Numbered from the stretch's first letter, positions 49,576-60,409 are shown. The stretch: DNA of 64,000 bases from Durusdinium trenchii (GCA_963970005.1 CAXAMN010015336.1:1-64000), one strand, 5' to 3'. Program-made: numbers and translations. The notes: generated by a model not told the origin, from the letters alone.

Positions 49576-49908
49576 GCCCTGCAGGCCCTGGGCACCCGGA
49601 CGTGGCCAGAAACACCAGAGGTAGAGGGTCCAAGCTTCGCCGTCGAGTCGGTATTCATGGGGTGCATGGTGTGGAAGATCCAGGTAACTGCCATAGGACT
49701 GCCGATCAGTTGGGGTGGTTGGGGCCTCTAGCCATCTACGAATTGATAACGTCTATGGCCTCTATAGCCATCGGAGACCCCAAGAGAGGTAATTCTGTGA
49801 CCAGGTCACTAGGACCTCTGACCCGTGAGTCACCTGGGGTACCGGTTCCTGGGATAGCCTACCTGGACCCTCCAAAGTACCTTAGAAGATGGACATGACC
49901 TTATAAAA

Positions 49909-50030
49909 ACACCCTGGAAGTCAAAGACCATTTAAAAAATGGTTGATCTGGTTTTGTAGTGTAAAACCCTTAGCTAAAACAATGGTGGTTCGGTAAAGGC
50001 TATTAAAACACTGGTGGTTCGACTTCTAGG
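49909..50030 (+). repeat. Family I element
   Basis: About 122 bp, ccctggaagtcaaagaccat to gttcgacttctaggg. The reverse complement of 54058-54178 matches it with few differences. Confidence 0.7.
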
Positions 50031-50255
50031 GAACAGGTACTTGTACCCATTTTCCGAGGTACAAACTGAGACTCCAGGTAGTTTCGGGTTCTTCAACCTT
50101 CCTCTGTTGCCCCAGGGTCGACCTGCAGGACCGAGGAGCCGTGCTCCACGTGGACGCCGCCTCCGTGCTCGGCCGTGCGGTCCTGCAACCAGGTGCGGTG
50201 AACCGTGGGACGGTGATACGGAGAGGATGAAGAGGTGGTGACAGGTGGTGACCTA

Positions 50256-50342
50256 CAGAGGTGGAGAGTGACCTGAACTAGGACCCGTAACCAGGGGTAC
50301 CAAACTAGGATAGTCTAGTTCGGGTTCTTCAACCTCTGCTGG
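50256..50342. repeat. Miniature element family D
   Basis: cagaggtggagagtgacctg start, tcttcaacctctgctgg end; inverted ctagga/tcctag-type core. Confidence 0.65.
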
Positions 50343-50587
50343 ATATATACCCTATACACCCCTATACGCAGTGGGTGGATCACCTGCCAAAGCTTTTTTG
50401 GGGGGATTGGTTTCCCCACGATCGCGTTTTCAAACAAGCGCGACGGTCGGCTTGAGGGGAGTCAACCTCCCTGGAACCACGTGAGTCCAACCGGTGTCGA
50501 CGACCACATTGGACTTCCGAGACGACCGAGCTGTTTGACGGATTTGACCCCCTTCCAGTCAGTTTGAGCCTCGTGAAATACTCACTA

Positions 50588-50641
50588 CCAGGACCTTCCA
50601 AGAGGTGTCTAGGTGTCCAGAAACCTGTTGGAAGGTGCTGG
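50588..50641. repeat. Short family F element
   Basis: CCAGGACCTTCCAA...GGAAGGTGCTGG, only 54 bp, almost wholly hairpin. Confidence 0.55.
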
Positions 50642-50792
50642 TACTTGAGGCAAGATTCTGTCCGATGTGGCGGGTGAAGAATGCAGACCCCTACAATAGT
50701 CTACTCTATAGATGGTCATGGAGTCATGGAACATCCAATATACCTGGATCTTCCAACGGTGTCAAATTGATGCTTTTTCATCTATAATCCAA

Positions 50793-50902
50793 CCCTAAGG
50801 ATCCTTGGACCCTCTACAACGAGGGGTTGAACCCTCTAGTTCACCAGGGTTTTTGTACCCCGAACCAAACCCTCGGTTGGTTTCGGGTGCGGATCCTTAG
50901 GG
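50793..50902 (+). repeat. Miniature element family J, long
   Basis: CCCTAAGGATCC...GGATCCTTAGGG with an inner hairpin ccgaaccaaaccctcggttg. Confidence 0.7.
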
Positions 50903-51910
50903 TGGGGTATTTGCCAAGCTCTCGATCTACCTTAGCTGTCGGTACCAGTTGGAGGATGGAGGCACAGATCGACCGGACCCTGGACCCAGCGTCCCATTGG
51001 ACGGCGTCGGACTTGGAGGGTCGTCACCCTGTCGCCCTACGAACTCGTCCGGTCGGCAGCGTCCAGTCTCCTGGTCTTTGATTTGCAGGGCCTTAAGTAT
51101 AGTGGTTTTGTTCTGACATGTTATGACCATCTCTCGTATTTCATGAGGTCAAACTGAGTCAAACTGACGAAGCTAGGGTGACCAGGGGTGTTTCTTCGAT
51201 CACAAGAAGAGTAATGGTCCAGACGAAGCTAGCGTGAAGAGTACTCCAGTTGCTCGCATGCGAAGTGCGTGTGAAGTTTGATCGCTTCGGGAGCATGATT
51301 TTCGGGCACCTCAAGCGTGGACACACAAGCAAAAGCCTAATATTAGGAGTACTATATGCACAAGTTGAGAGGTCAGGTTGTGGATGTTTGTGGACTGGAC
51401 ATGGGGAGGTTGCTATTTTGTTGTCAACATTCGTCTCCAACCACTGCAGTGGAAACGATCACAGAGATCCACAGAGTAAAGCGGTGAGATTCACTATAAA
51501 CACCGGGCGGACGGAGACAGCGCGGAGTCTCGCTGCATGGACCCCTGCACGCCGAGACACAGCGCGGAGTCTCGGTGCCACCAGCGCATCGGATTCGTGG
51601 CTGCCGGCGGTCTCGGAGTGCAGCCGATCCACTTCGAAGTGATCTGCGGAAGAGCCCGAAAGGTGGGTGCCGGTAATTACATGGACTCCCTGAAAGAAGG
51701 GCCACCCCAAGGTCAACATGGCAGCGTTTGGAGACACGTCTAAAATCGGTGATTCCATTAAGGTTGACGGCGACTCCATTGAGGTTGAGGCCGCTTAGCT
51801 GTTCAAACTTGGAGTCACGGTTACCCTTGTTGACCCGCTGCGATCTGCTCGTGATACGAGTGTGGATCACGGTCACTGACTCTCCACGGGACAGCCGGAA
51901 TCATCCGGAT
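50903..51910. other. No recognised gene
   Basis: Open frames on both strands between 51250 and 51780, none recognisable; acagcgcggagtctcg occurs twice (51515 and 51558). Confidence 0.4.
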
Positions 51911-51957
51911 CCCAGACGCTCCGTCGTTCACGACGCCCCACTGGGTCCCTCAAAATC
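51911..51957. repeat. Family A left half
   Basis: CCCAGACGCTCCGTCG...ggtccctcaaaa; stops at the next element. Confidence 0.55.
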
Positions 51958-51961
51958 ATAT

Positions 51962-52161
51962 CCAGATGCTCCATGGGACTGCCATTTACCCAGACGCTCC
52001 AAACAGCCCTTGGTCTCTCAAAACGCTAAGTATTTGAGACCCCTGACCCCTCCATATGAGGGTCCGACCCCTCCATATGAGGGCCCAGGGTCGCGTCTGG
52101 GTATGCCTCCATTGACCATCCTGGCACCGGCATATATGCCAGTCCCATCGGTCGCGTCTGG
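51962..52161. repeat. Miniature element family B carrying a nested family A
   Basis: Left arm ccagatgctccatgggactg; right arm cagtcccatcggtcgcgtct. A complete family A element (51989-52101) sits in the loop. Confidence 0.75.
51989..52101. repeat. Miniature element family A nested in family B
   Basis: CCCAGACGCTCC...GGTCGCGTCTGGG, flanked by ta on each side within the family B loop. Confidence 0.78.
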
Positions 52162-52289
52162 AATAGGGTTTGGTGAGAAGGTCCGGACCCCTGACCCTTG
52201 GATGACCGGGTACGGCCCCCCCGTCCGGGTCCGAACGGGTCGCGCCAGACGACTCGTCGTGACGGGAAGACCAGAGCGTCGAGACACGA

Positions 52290-52527
52290 CTGGGGGAGAC
52301 CAGAGGTGGAAAAGGTGGGTTCCCGATGAAAGGTTCGCCATTTTGGGAGGGGCCTGCGGCCTTCTAGCTAAGGAAAGGAACGCTTTTATACGGTCCCTTG
52401 ATCACAAGTTCACCATCTATGACACCGAGACTGGAAAACCACGACTTCATGGTCTTCAGGCAACCTGCGTGAAAAGGAATTTTCTGAACACTTCAGGAGT
52501 TTCAAAATACTTCTATATGGAAATTGT
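52290..52527 (+). CDS. Possible exon, unrecognised
   Basis: The frame reads RWKRWVPDERFAILGGACGL, RNAFIRSLDHKFTIYDTETG, KRNFLNTSGVSKYFYMEI with normal globular-protein composition, and ends exactly where a family F element begins (52529). It lies 170 bp upstream of LRR copy 6 but in no visible relation to it. Confidence 0.28.
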
Positions 52528-52528
52528 A

Positions 52529-52610
52529 CCAGCACCCGACTCTACAGGTCTCCTCTGGTAGCTTTTGGAGACTTCAGGGTGTGAGGTGGTGACCTGTTGG
52601 AGGGTGCTGG
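52529..52610. repeat. Miniature element family F
   Basis: CCAGCACCCGACTCTACAGG start and GACCTGTTGGAGGGTGCTGG end; 85 bp before LRR copy 6. Confidence 0.7.
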
Positions 52611-52694
52611 TCTATTGTTGAACTGAGGCACCCGAGGCTGCCTCTCGACCTTCTTCCTACGACGTACTGACAGTGTAAGAGTCCAGAGGCTGCA

Positions 52695-53996
52695 ATGTCA
52701 AATTTCGAGGTGACCCACATTTCAGCGCTGCAGCCGAGTGGTGAAGTTATCGCTCTTGAAGTCACTGAAGAGATGACGGGCTGGATGCTGAAACAGCAGA
52801 TCAAGGAGCGACAGCCTTGGGATGAGCTTACTCGCAGCACTACAGGTGTGGAGATCATTGTCGGAGACAACCACTTGCTGGCCAACGATACAAGAGTATT
52901 GGACGCTGGATTTTCTAAAGATACTGTTGTGAGTGTTGTCTTCAAGCCAAACAAAGTGATGTGCTCCAAAAAGGATGCGATCGCCAGTCTTGGCGGCATC
53001 GTTGACTCAGAACTGGTGCTTGTGGTCGAAATTCCAAATGGTGAAACGGAAATTTGTGAAGGAGCTTTTCAGGAATGCACCACATTGGCCAAAGTGACCA
53101 TTCCGGATTCAGTGACGCACATCAGGCTTGCTGCCTTTATGGATTGCCACACGTTGTCCAAAGTGACCATCCCAAACTCTGTGACCCAAATTGACATGTT
53201 GGCCTTTGCAAATTGCACATCGTTGGTGAACTTGACCATTGCGGACTCAGTGACCCACATTGGAAATCGCGCCTTTCGGGACTGCACCTCTTTGGCAATC
53301 TTGACCATCCCAGGCTCAGTGACCCACATCGGGGATGGTGCCTTTCAGGGTTGCAGCTCTTTGGTTAGCTTGACCATCCCGGACTCGGTGACCCACATTG
53401 GGGACTCTGCCTTTTCGGAGTGCTGCTCTTTGGTGAACTTGATCATCCCGGACTCAGTGACCCACATTGGGGATTTTGCCTTTCTGGAATGCAGCTCTTT
53501 GGTTGAGTTGACCATCCCGGACTCTGTGACTCACATTGGGAATCAGGCCTTTNNNNNNNNNNATCAGGCCTTTCGGGGTTGCAGCTCTTTGGCGAACTTG
53601 TCCATCCCACACTCAGTGACTCACATTGGGGACTTTGCCTTTTCGCACTGCAGCTCTTTGGTTGAGTTGACCATCCCGGACTCAGTGACCCACATTGGGG
53701 ATTTTGCCTTTCTGGAATGCAGCTCTTTGGTTGAGTTGACCATCCCGGACTCTGTGACCCACATAGGGGATGGTGCCTTTGGGGAGTGCAGGTCTTTGGT
53801 TGGCTTGTCCATCCCGGACTCGGTGATGCACATTGGCAATCATGCCCTTGTAGGCTGCACATCTTTGGTGTTGGAGCACGGATTACAGGGGTGCAACAAA
53901 ATCATAGCAAATTTGCTACAGGAGTGTTCCTGTCATGAATGCGAATACAGCTGGTTTCTGAAAGGCTGGGTGTGTCCGCAACACGTTGAGGAGTGA
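52695..53996 (+). CDS. Ubiquitin-like / LRR_5 repeat protein, copy 6 (contains assembly gap)
   Basis: About 433 residues, the most divergent N-terminus of the family (MSNFEVTHISALQPSGE, ALEVTEEMTG). Eleven LRR_5 units are seen, interrupted by 10 N inside unit 7. The 11 bases before and after the gap are the same, so the gap may be an artefact over an overlap or may hide one or more whole units; the frame is kept either way. Units DFAFLECSSLVELT occur twice, which explains why assembly failed here. The repeats end at about residue 396. The tail is cysteine-rich (LQECSCHECEYSW, KGWVCPQHVEE), with five Cys and two His that could bind a metal; that is inference. It lacks the gagccATGG start context of the other copies. 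Confidence 0.8.
   Translation: MSNFEVTHISALQPSGEVIALEVTEEMTGWMLKQQIKERQPWDELTRSTTGVEIIVGDNHLLANDTRVLDAGFSKDTVVSVVFKPNKVMCSKKDAIASLGGIVDSELVLVVEIPNGETEICEGAFQECTTLAKVTIPDSVTHIRLAAFMDCHTLSKVTIPNSVTQIDMLAFANCTSLVNLTIADSVTHIGNRAFRDCTSLAILTIPGSVTHIGDGAFQGCSSLVSLTIPDSVTHIGDSAFSECCSLVNLIIPDSVTHIGDFAFLECSSLVELTIPDSVTHIGNQAFXXXXQAFRGCSSLANLSIPHSVTHIGDFAFSHCSSLVELTIPDSVTHIGDFAFLECSSLVELTIPDSVTHIGDGAFGECRSLVGLSIPDSVMHIGNHALVGCTSLVLEHGLQGCNKIIANLLQECSCHECEYSWFLKGWVCPQHVEE
53553..53562. other. Assembly gap (10 N) in LRR copy 6
   Basis: Ten undetermined bases flanked on both sides by atcaggccttt, so the two contig ends overlap by 11 bp or differ by whole 69-bp units. Confidence 0.98.
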
Positions 53997-54057
53997 CGGC
54001 GTCACAGTCCGCGACAGCGGAGTCCATGTGCAGCGAAGGAGTTGGTGCTAGCTAGAC

Positions 54058-54178
54058 CCTAGAAGTCGAACCACCAGTGTTTTAATAGCCTGAATCCCGA
54101 ACCACCATTGTTTTAGCTAAGGGTTTTACATGGTTTTACCAGATCAACCATTTTTTAAATGGTCTTTGACTTCCAGGG
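54058..54178 (-). repeat. Family I element, inverted partner of 49909-50030
   Basis: ccctagaagtcgaaccacca to ggtctttgacttccaggg. Confidence 0.7.
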
Positions 54179-54386
54179 TAGAGGTTTGTCCACAAAGAAG
54201 ATCAAGCTGCCTTCCGGAAAAGGGATCGCCCTTTGTGTGACACTCCCTGTCAGCATCCCTAACGCCCTCCAGGTCACCACCAGCTCCACTTTGAAGTCAG
54301 AAGTCACCCAAACTCGGAGACCTGGCCGGTCGACCGGGTGCTGGTAGTAGCATCCCTTCACTCGTCCGTTACACCACGTCACGCTA

Positions 54387-54438
54387 CCAGCACCCGAAGG
54401 AGAAGACGAGTAGAGGAGACCTGTTTGTAGAGTGCTGG
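54387..54438. repeat. Short family F element
   Basis: CCAGCACCCGAAG...TGTAGAGTGCTGG, TA on both sides. Confidence 0.55.
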
Positions 54439-54545
54439 TATCGACTCACAAACTGACCTGAGCTATATCAATATCCCTACAGAGGTGGTTACCTACAGAG
54501 GTGGTGACTCAGTGGTGACAGGTGGTTACCTAATAATGTTACCTA

Positions 54546-54627
54546 CAGAGGTTAAGAGACCTGAACTAGGACCCTACAGGGGTACCGAATTCGGACAGTC
54601 TAGTTCGGGTTCTTCAACCTCTGCTGG
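54546..54627. repeat. Miniature element family D
   Basis: cagaggttaagagacctgaa start, tcttcaacctctgctgg end. Preceded by tandem acctacagaggtgg-type repeats (54478-54545) also found before the copy at 50256. Confidence 0.65.
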
Positions 54628-54641
54628 GACCTGAGCTATAT

Positions 54642-54736
54642 CCCAGACACGACGATCCGGCGAGAAACGGCCAGGGGTGGTTGCCAGAGGGGTCTGTTTG
54701 GGGCGGCATACATGGCAGTTCCATGGAGTGTCTGGG
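54642..54736. repeat. Miniature element family B
   Basis: CCCAGACACGACG...CATGGAGTGTCTGGG, tat on both sides. Confidence 0.75.
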
Positions 54737-56140
54737 TATAGTATATATTATATATATGCATTGTATATTTTGCTGACACAGCCAATGGCTCCAACATATT
54801 TACCTTCGTTGGGGTGGCTGATTTTCAGGGGGTCAGGTTGTTCTCTTGTTCGAAAGCGGGGGTGGTTGGTTGGTTTCAGAGGTCAATGTAGGCATTGTAG
54901 TGTTACGTCGTGTTTTTAGGAATGCTTCCGGCGCCGGCGACTTTCCCTTCTGTGCCAACAGGTGTCAACTGGTCATTCTCATTCTCGTCAAAATCCATTC
55001 TGACCAATTATTTGTCACAGAGATAGCTAAGAATCCATCAGAATCCGGTGCCTGTCAAAGTCTTCGACGACCTGAAAATCAGATCCTTTCCATTTCCTCC
55101 CCTCCTTGCAGCACCGTGCAGCGGTCCCAGCGGCGAAGGTGTCCACGTCCAAGCCGTGGGCGAGGTCGACGGCCACGCGGACGCGCGTCACGCGCCGCTG
55201 CGCTTGACGCCCGGAGTGCAGGGGCGCCGGAAGGACGCGCGCAGGACGCGTGTTGACACTGCCACATCATCCTGGATCATCCTGGTGATGTGGATGGCTT
55301 CGATTTCGGACCCTTTTCCTGCTTGGCATCAAGCTATAGTCCTTATACCTCAGACTCCGGACACCTCCACTCCGGAAGAAGGGTGGCATTTCGGGTCGGA
55401 GGTCCGGTCCGGACCGAGCCCGGAAATGCGTTCGCCGAGGGCGGTTCGGAGGTCTACGACGTTCGATGCGTTCGGATTGACGTTTTGGTCGGGTCCAGAT
55501 GGTCCAGGACCGACCATGGTGTAATAGCACGGATCCTGGTGTCACGGGCATATCCAACAGACCTGGTGTACAGCTTAGTTGGTTCGGTAGAAACCGGATT
55601 TGATTTCTCCCAGTGGGAAGCTGTTTTTCTTTCCGAGCTTCGCAGCATCAAGCTTTGTCTTTGGGAGGTTCTTGTTCAACGATGGATCCACCCCCGGCAA
55701 GCAGCTTACTAAACATACCTGGATCTTCCAACCATGCAACATGTATGCTTTTTGACTGGTTTTATAGATGAAGTTCAGCAGACATTTTGCACAGTTGGAC
55801 GATCCAGGCATATAGTTAAAATTGAGTTTGTCCTACGACCTGCAACAGTCGGTATATAATCGGTAAACAAAAACATCACTATCTTACAGATCACTATCTT
55901 ATAGAAAAGGCTTTATGAACCATCATCATTCTCCGGGCCTTGGTAATGGGATAGACCCATATAATTTATAAACATAAGATCTTAAGAACCTCGTCTCCCA
56001 CCATTTACCATGCACTACCCTTGAACAAGAGTCTTGCACAAGCTGACCTAGAAGCAAAAAACTCCTGCTGACCGAGAATATTGGAAGACTGTTGGTGCAT
56101 CGACACACCAGGACCCCCGGTGAAACAGGGTGTCCAATTA
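54737..56140. other. No recognised gene
   Basis: A G+C-rich patch (55120-55250) open on both strands; the remainder shows nothing recognisable. Confidence 0.4.
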
Positions 56141-56261
56141 CCCAGACACGACCTGCCAGAAAGTTCTGCCGCCCCAGAGTCTCACCCTCCTGGCACCACC
56201 CAATCGGCCGTGAAATGAAGGCAGCCCGGACTGGCAGTCCCAGATGGCGGTCGTGTCTGGG
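56141..56261. repeat. Miniature element family B, long subtype
   Basis: CCCAGACACGACC...GGTCGTGTCTGGG. Confidence 0.75.
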
Positions 56262-57619
56262 AATTGTAAGACTCCTTTTTCAGAGACACAAAGGCATAGG
56301 AAACCACCCCATGGCACCCATGACACCCATGGGTATACGACTCCTGGCTGCCATTCTAAGACTCCTGCTGTCCAGCGACACCACCCCCATGGCACCCGAA
56401 GGGACCGCTTTCGGCCATGGGGCCGTCCAGCGCCATCACGAAGACCCGTTTTCGCCGCATTCGTTGTCGCCGCCGGAGTCTCGCCGCTTTTCTTGGACTG
56501 AAAGTCCTGCTCATCAGTTCGGCATGGGGAAGAGTTCGCCACGCCCGATGGGGGGCTTACAGCCGGCTGTAGAAAAAGAAACTGTCAACAAGGCACGAAG
56601 GCACGAAGGTGTAGTCGTTTATTTGTTCTACAGCGCAGGATTTTGAGATGCAGTCTATTTTGATGCAGTCTATTATTACATATAGTCAAACGGATGATCT
56701 TCACTTCAAGTTTATGGCAAGATCTTCTCACAGGATTCAAGAGACCCTTCACCTGCAGTTCAAAAAACGCCTCCAACTTGCTTGAGACAGAAGAACAACA
56801 CGTCACCATGGCCGAGGAAGGCGCGCATTCTACGAGTCTTGGGCCCCTTTGACCTGGCTCTCTACGAGGAATGCCTCCTTCAGCAGCGGAACTGCCGCTT
56901 GCGACGGATAGTTCATTTGCGCGCGTTCATTTGCGCCCGAGTAACGAGCTGGTGGTGGGGGTGGGGTTGAAAGCGGAAGAGGTACATTTTGGGGTTTGGG
57001 GTGCAGGCGTTCGTTCTCTTGAGGGTGAGGTTGAAGGGAGATGACAGAGATGAAACGGAACGCCCATGTTGCCTTGGTCTTGGTCTGACTTGCCTTTGGC
57101 ACCACCGTTCCATGCATTGGACAGACTGGCTGGGACGACTGGATTCCTGGATTTAATTGGCAGGCATGTTAGTTGGAAGATCGAGGAATGGGGTGACGAA
57201 AAGTGTGTTGAAAAGGATGGTCAAGGGTTCCTTTGGTGCGGTCAAGGGTTAGTTGACAGTTGAACAGCTTTCAAAGAAGGGCAAATGGGAGTGATTTTTC
57301 ACCCACATGAAAAGTCAGCAATTACATGAGAGGCGCCAGCTGATGCAAAGCCACCAATATCCATGCATTACATCAAAACGCCAGCCGATGTGTCTCTTCG
57401 GACATTGGAAGGCTTGATGGTTCCGGACATTGTGGGCGGCCATCAAAGGCTCCCAACTGTGATTCCAAAGACACGAACAGCCGGGCCAGTGGATTCCAGA
57501 TGAATCCAAGCCAACCACTGGACCACATGGAACCCCCCCAAACCACTGAGTTGCCTGCGGACGCCTGGTTTTCTACGGGTTTCATGTCTCAGGTTCCATG
57601 TCCAAGTCTGTTTGACCAT
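56262..57619. other. No recognised gene
   Basis: Open frames around 56790-57110 on both strands with some protein character; none recognisable. Confidence 0.4.
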
Positions 57620-57702
57620 CCAAGAGAGGTTGAGAGACCTTATAGGACCCCATAGTGGTACGTATGGGATGGGCGACCTTAAGGCTGTTCAACCTCTCTT
57701 GG
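57620..57702. repeat. Miniature element family C
   Basis: CCAAGAGAGG...CCTCTCTTGG, at on both sides. Confidence 0.78.
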
Positions 57703-58029
57703 ATTGTCAGAAAAACCATTCGTTTGTTGGGACGGTTTTTCTTCTCAGGTCGGTCAAACGCACGGCCGGTCCAGCACCACGGCCCTTTTCGGTGTGTTTT
57801 TCTGGCTGGGTGGTAAGGTGGTATAATGCATTGTATCCCATTGGAAACGACCTGGTGTTGTATAGTGCTCCCATTGTAGACACATGGAAACGATCTGGTG
57901 TTGTAGTGCAACATCCTGAGTCAAGGGCAGGTGGTTCTGAACGGGGTCAGGTGCGCAGAGCTGAATCCTGGCTCACATCCTTCGTCAAAGAGTTCGGTGG
58001 TTCGGAAAGAACAGGCTATTGATGGCTAT

Positions 58030-58119
58030 CCCAGACACTCCATGTATGCCATATATGCCTACATTGACCCCCAAACCCACCCCAAATGTAGGCAAATATG
58101 GCATACATGGAGTGTCTGG
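58030..58119. repeat. Miniature element family B
   Basis: CCCAGACACTCCATGTATG...CATACATGGAGTGTCTGG, ctat on both sides. Confidence 0.82.
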
Positions 58120-58249
58120 CTATTGTAAATCAAGGGGTGCTTCGAATCGGTGTGGGTCGATTTCCGCGAGCAGCAGCTCTGCACCCCAGACACTCCACCG
58201 CTATAAATTCATGGACTTCATGGCAATCCCGGTTTCATTGGTTTACACA

Positions 58250-58344
58250 CCAAGAGAGGTTGAACAGCCTTATATGTACCACTACATACCACTACCATAT
58301 GTACCACAGACCAGGGTCCTGTAAGGCTGTTCAAGCTCTCATGG
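58250..58344. repeat. Miniature element family C
   Basis: CCAAGAGAGG start, AGCTCTCATGG end with two changes; ca on both sides; internal duplication of taccactac. Confidence 0.68.
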
Positions 58345-58386
58345 CAATTTTGCACTACCAAATTCAGGTCGTTCCCTTTTTTGACC

Positions 58387-58590
58387 TGGTGCAGGCCATC
58401 GGAAGACGAGTTCCGGGCCGCCCTTGAAGAACTCTGGAGCTTGGAGAACCATCGACTTGAACTCGACCATGAAATCGAACCCATGTCCCAAGCAGAAAAG
58501 AAGGATCTGGATAAAGTCTGCCAACCGTCCAGCCATGTGCGAAGGCGTTCCAGGATCGACCTGTCTTGCCGGGTTCCAAACAGTTGTTCC
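58387..58590 (+). CDS. Possible exon, unrecognised
   Basis: The frame reads RPSEDEFRAALEELWSLENH, RLELDHEIEPMSQAEKKDLD, KVCQPSSHVRRRSRI: acidic, helix-forming. A family C copy ends 40 bp upstream. The reverse strand is also open, so this is tentative. Confidence 0.22.
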
Positions 58591-58765
58591 TAGTTGGGGC
58601 TAGGGTACATGTGGGATGAGCAAAACAAGAGTTTGGTAGCTGTTCCCTTCAAGGTGTTCGTCTCAGGAGCGACGTCTCAGGTTTGGCAGCTTGCAGCGAC
58701 GTCACCTAGCGGGAACAACGAAAAAGAGACGAGCTCCTGCTGTGATCGAAGAGGCTTCGTCAACA

Positions 58766-58866
58766 CCCAGACGCGACATGCCCTCCTAACTCAGTAGGGG
58801 CCGGACTCTCTCTCATTCGGAGGGGACATCTAAATCCTCCAAATGGTTTTGGAGGGACCAGTTTTG
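58766..58866. repeat. Family A copy, right end decayed
   Basis: CCCAGACGCGAC start; the tcctaactcagtaggggccg block resembles 45071-45181. Confidence 0.5.
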
Positions 58867-59544
58867 GAAGTCAAACTCACTCGCGGGTCCACGTCATTTT
58901 GGGCAGTCCCCATCTACTTGGGCGAGAAGATATTCACTGAGAACAAGCCTTCCAAACCTGTGGAGCATCAAGAGCTGGCCACGTGAGCCCCAGTGACCTC
59001 ATGTGACACCCAGAGATAGGCGCAATTCAGTTCTTTTGCACAAGGTGCCATGGTTAAGAGGATAGTTTTTTCACTCAAAACAAAGGCAGCAAGTGAGATG
59101 CCCTACATTCTCTACGGAGCATTCTCCACCATTCTCCCTCAGAGGTGTAACATCCTGAAGAAAGAGAGACAATGGTTGGATGCTTTCGGGCTGATCTGGA
59201 AAGGCAGTTCCTACAGTTCTCAGGATATGTGCAGCGACTTTCCGTGACTTGGATCAAAGCATCTCTTCGGAACAAGAACTGCAGATCCATGCAGATCCGC
59301 ACGAAGCATATCAACGGTGGGTGTGTAGCTACATAGGGAGACCTCCCAGTCAACGACCCCTTGAAAGAAGGAAAATAGAACAGTCTTACCGACCCATTGG
59401 GCCAGCCTTGGGCCAGGGGATCTCAGCTGTAAAACTACAGCAGTTCTCACTGCTGAACAAACGCTGCCATGGTCGCACGCCGGCCTTTTCCTCCGCGGAA
59501 GCGTTTCCGCCTGCGGCGTTTGCAGCGCCTTCTGTTCGGCGCGG

Positions 59545-59738
59545 CGCCGGCTCGCGCCGGCGCGCGGCGAACACGGCTGGCGAAGGCTGACAGCGGCCTG
59601 ACAAAGGAGACGACTCCTGTGGCACCAGCTTCGCCTCGCAAAGATGGGATTGAAAAGGTCCAAGAGCACGTGAAGGTGCAACTTGAGAAGAGCTACAAGA
59701 ACTTCCAGGTGCCTTACAAGGTGACCAAGTCACCTTGA
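59545..59738 (+). CDS. Possible terminal exon, unrecognised
   Basis: After an Arg/Ala-rich G+C-rich start, the frame reads SGLTKETTPVAPASPRKDGI, EKVQEHVKVQLEKSYKNFQV, PYKVTKSP and stops at TGA 59738. It looks like a hydrophilic helical tail. No family is recognised. Confidence 0.28.
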
Positions 59739-59962
59739 ATCAAAGATGCTTTAAGTGATGAACAGCAGCGGTTCGCGGATCCAAACGTAAACTATCGTAA
59801 ACTGCCAGCGCCCAGCGTGGCTGGTTCGTTGTGTTGGATATCCACCTGCTAGTACGCCCCTCCCATGACACGCGTGGCAAAGAGAAATGCATCAAGACCT
59901 CCGCACAAGGCCTCGCGGGGAGCTGGCGATCTCCAGCAGTTCGATGCTCGCACGGCCACTGG

Positions 59963-60073
59963 CCCAGACGCGACCGCCATCTGGGACTGCGTTCTGCCGC
60001 CCCAGAGTCTGACCCCCCTGGCACCACCCCTGGCCATTTCTCGGCATATGTGGCAGTCCCATGAAGTGTATGG
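59963..60073. repeat. Miniature element family B, long subtype
   Basis: CCCAGACGCGACC start and ggcagtcccatgaagtgtat end. Confidence 0.65.
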
Positions 60074-60302
60074 CATTGGGGTTGTTGGGGGGTCTCCGTC
60101 CAAGCAGGTCGGCGCTCGACTCGAGGCGAGAATCGCCTGACCACGTGGCGTGGACGGCGATCGGGCCAAGGCTGTGAAGCGCGTGGTGCCTCGATATGCT
60201 CGGATCAATGGGCTGGTGCCAGGAGACGAAGACGACGGGTGGCGAGGTGCCGGGGGAGCGAGGAATTGTGCCAGCGAACGATCTTGCAACTCTGCAAAAA
60301 GA

Positions 60303-60385
60303 CCAGGACCATCCGATGGGTGTCCTGGCTGGACTACCCTACACTACCTATAGGCTTCCATTGGGCACCCCTTGGATGGTCCAGG
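60303..60385. repeat. Miniature element family H
   Basis: CCAGGACCATCCGATGGG...GGATGGTCC with the core gtcctggctggactacccta. Confidence 0.6.
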
Positions 60386-60409
60386 GATGTTTGCCTTTAT
60401 CATCACTCT

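Noticed and set aside
7075-53996. LRR genes as secreted BspA-like surface proteins
   Set aside because: No copy has a signal peptide; the N-terminus is a conserved soluble domain.
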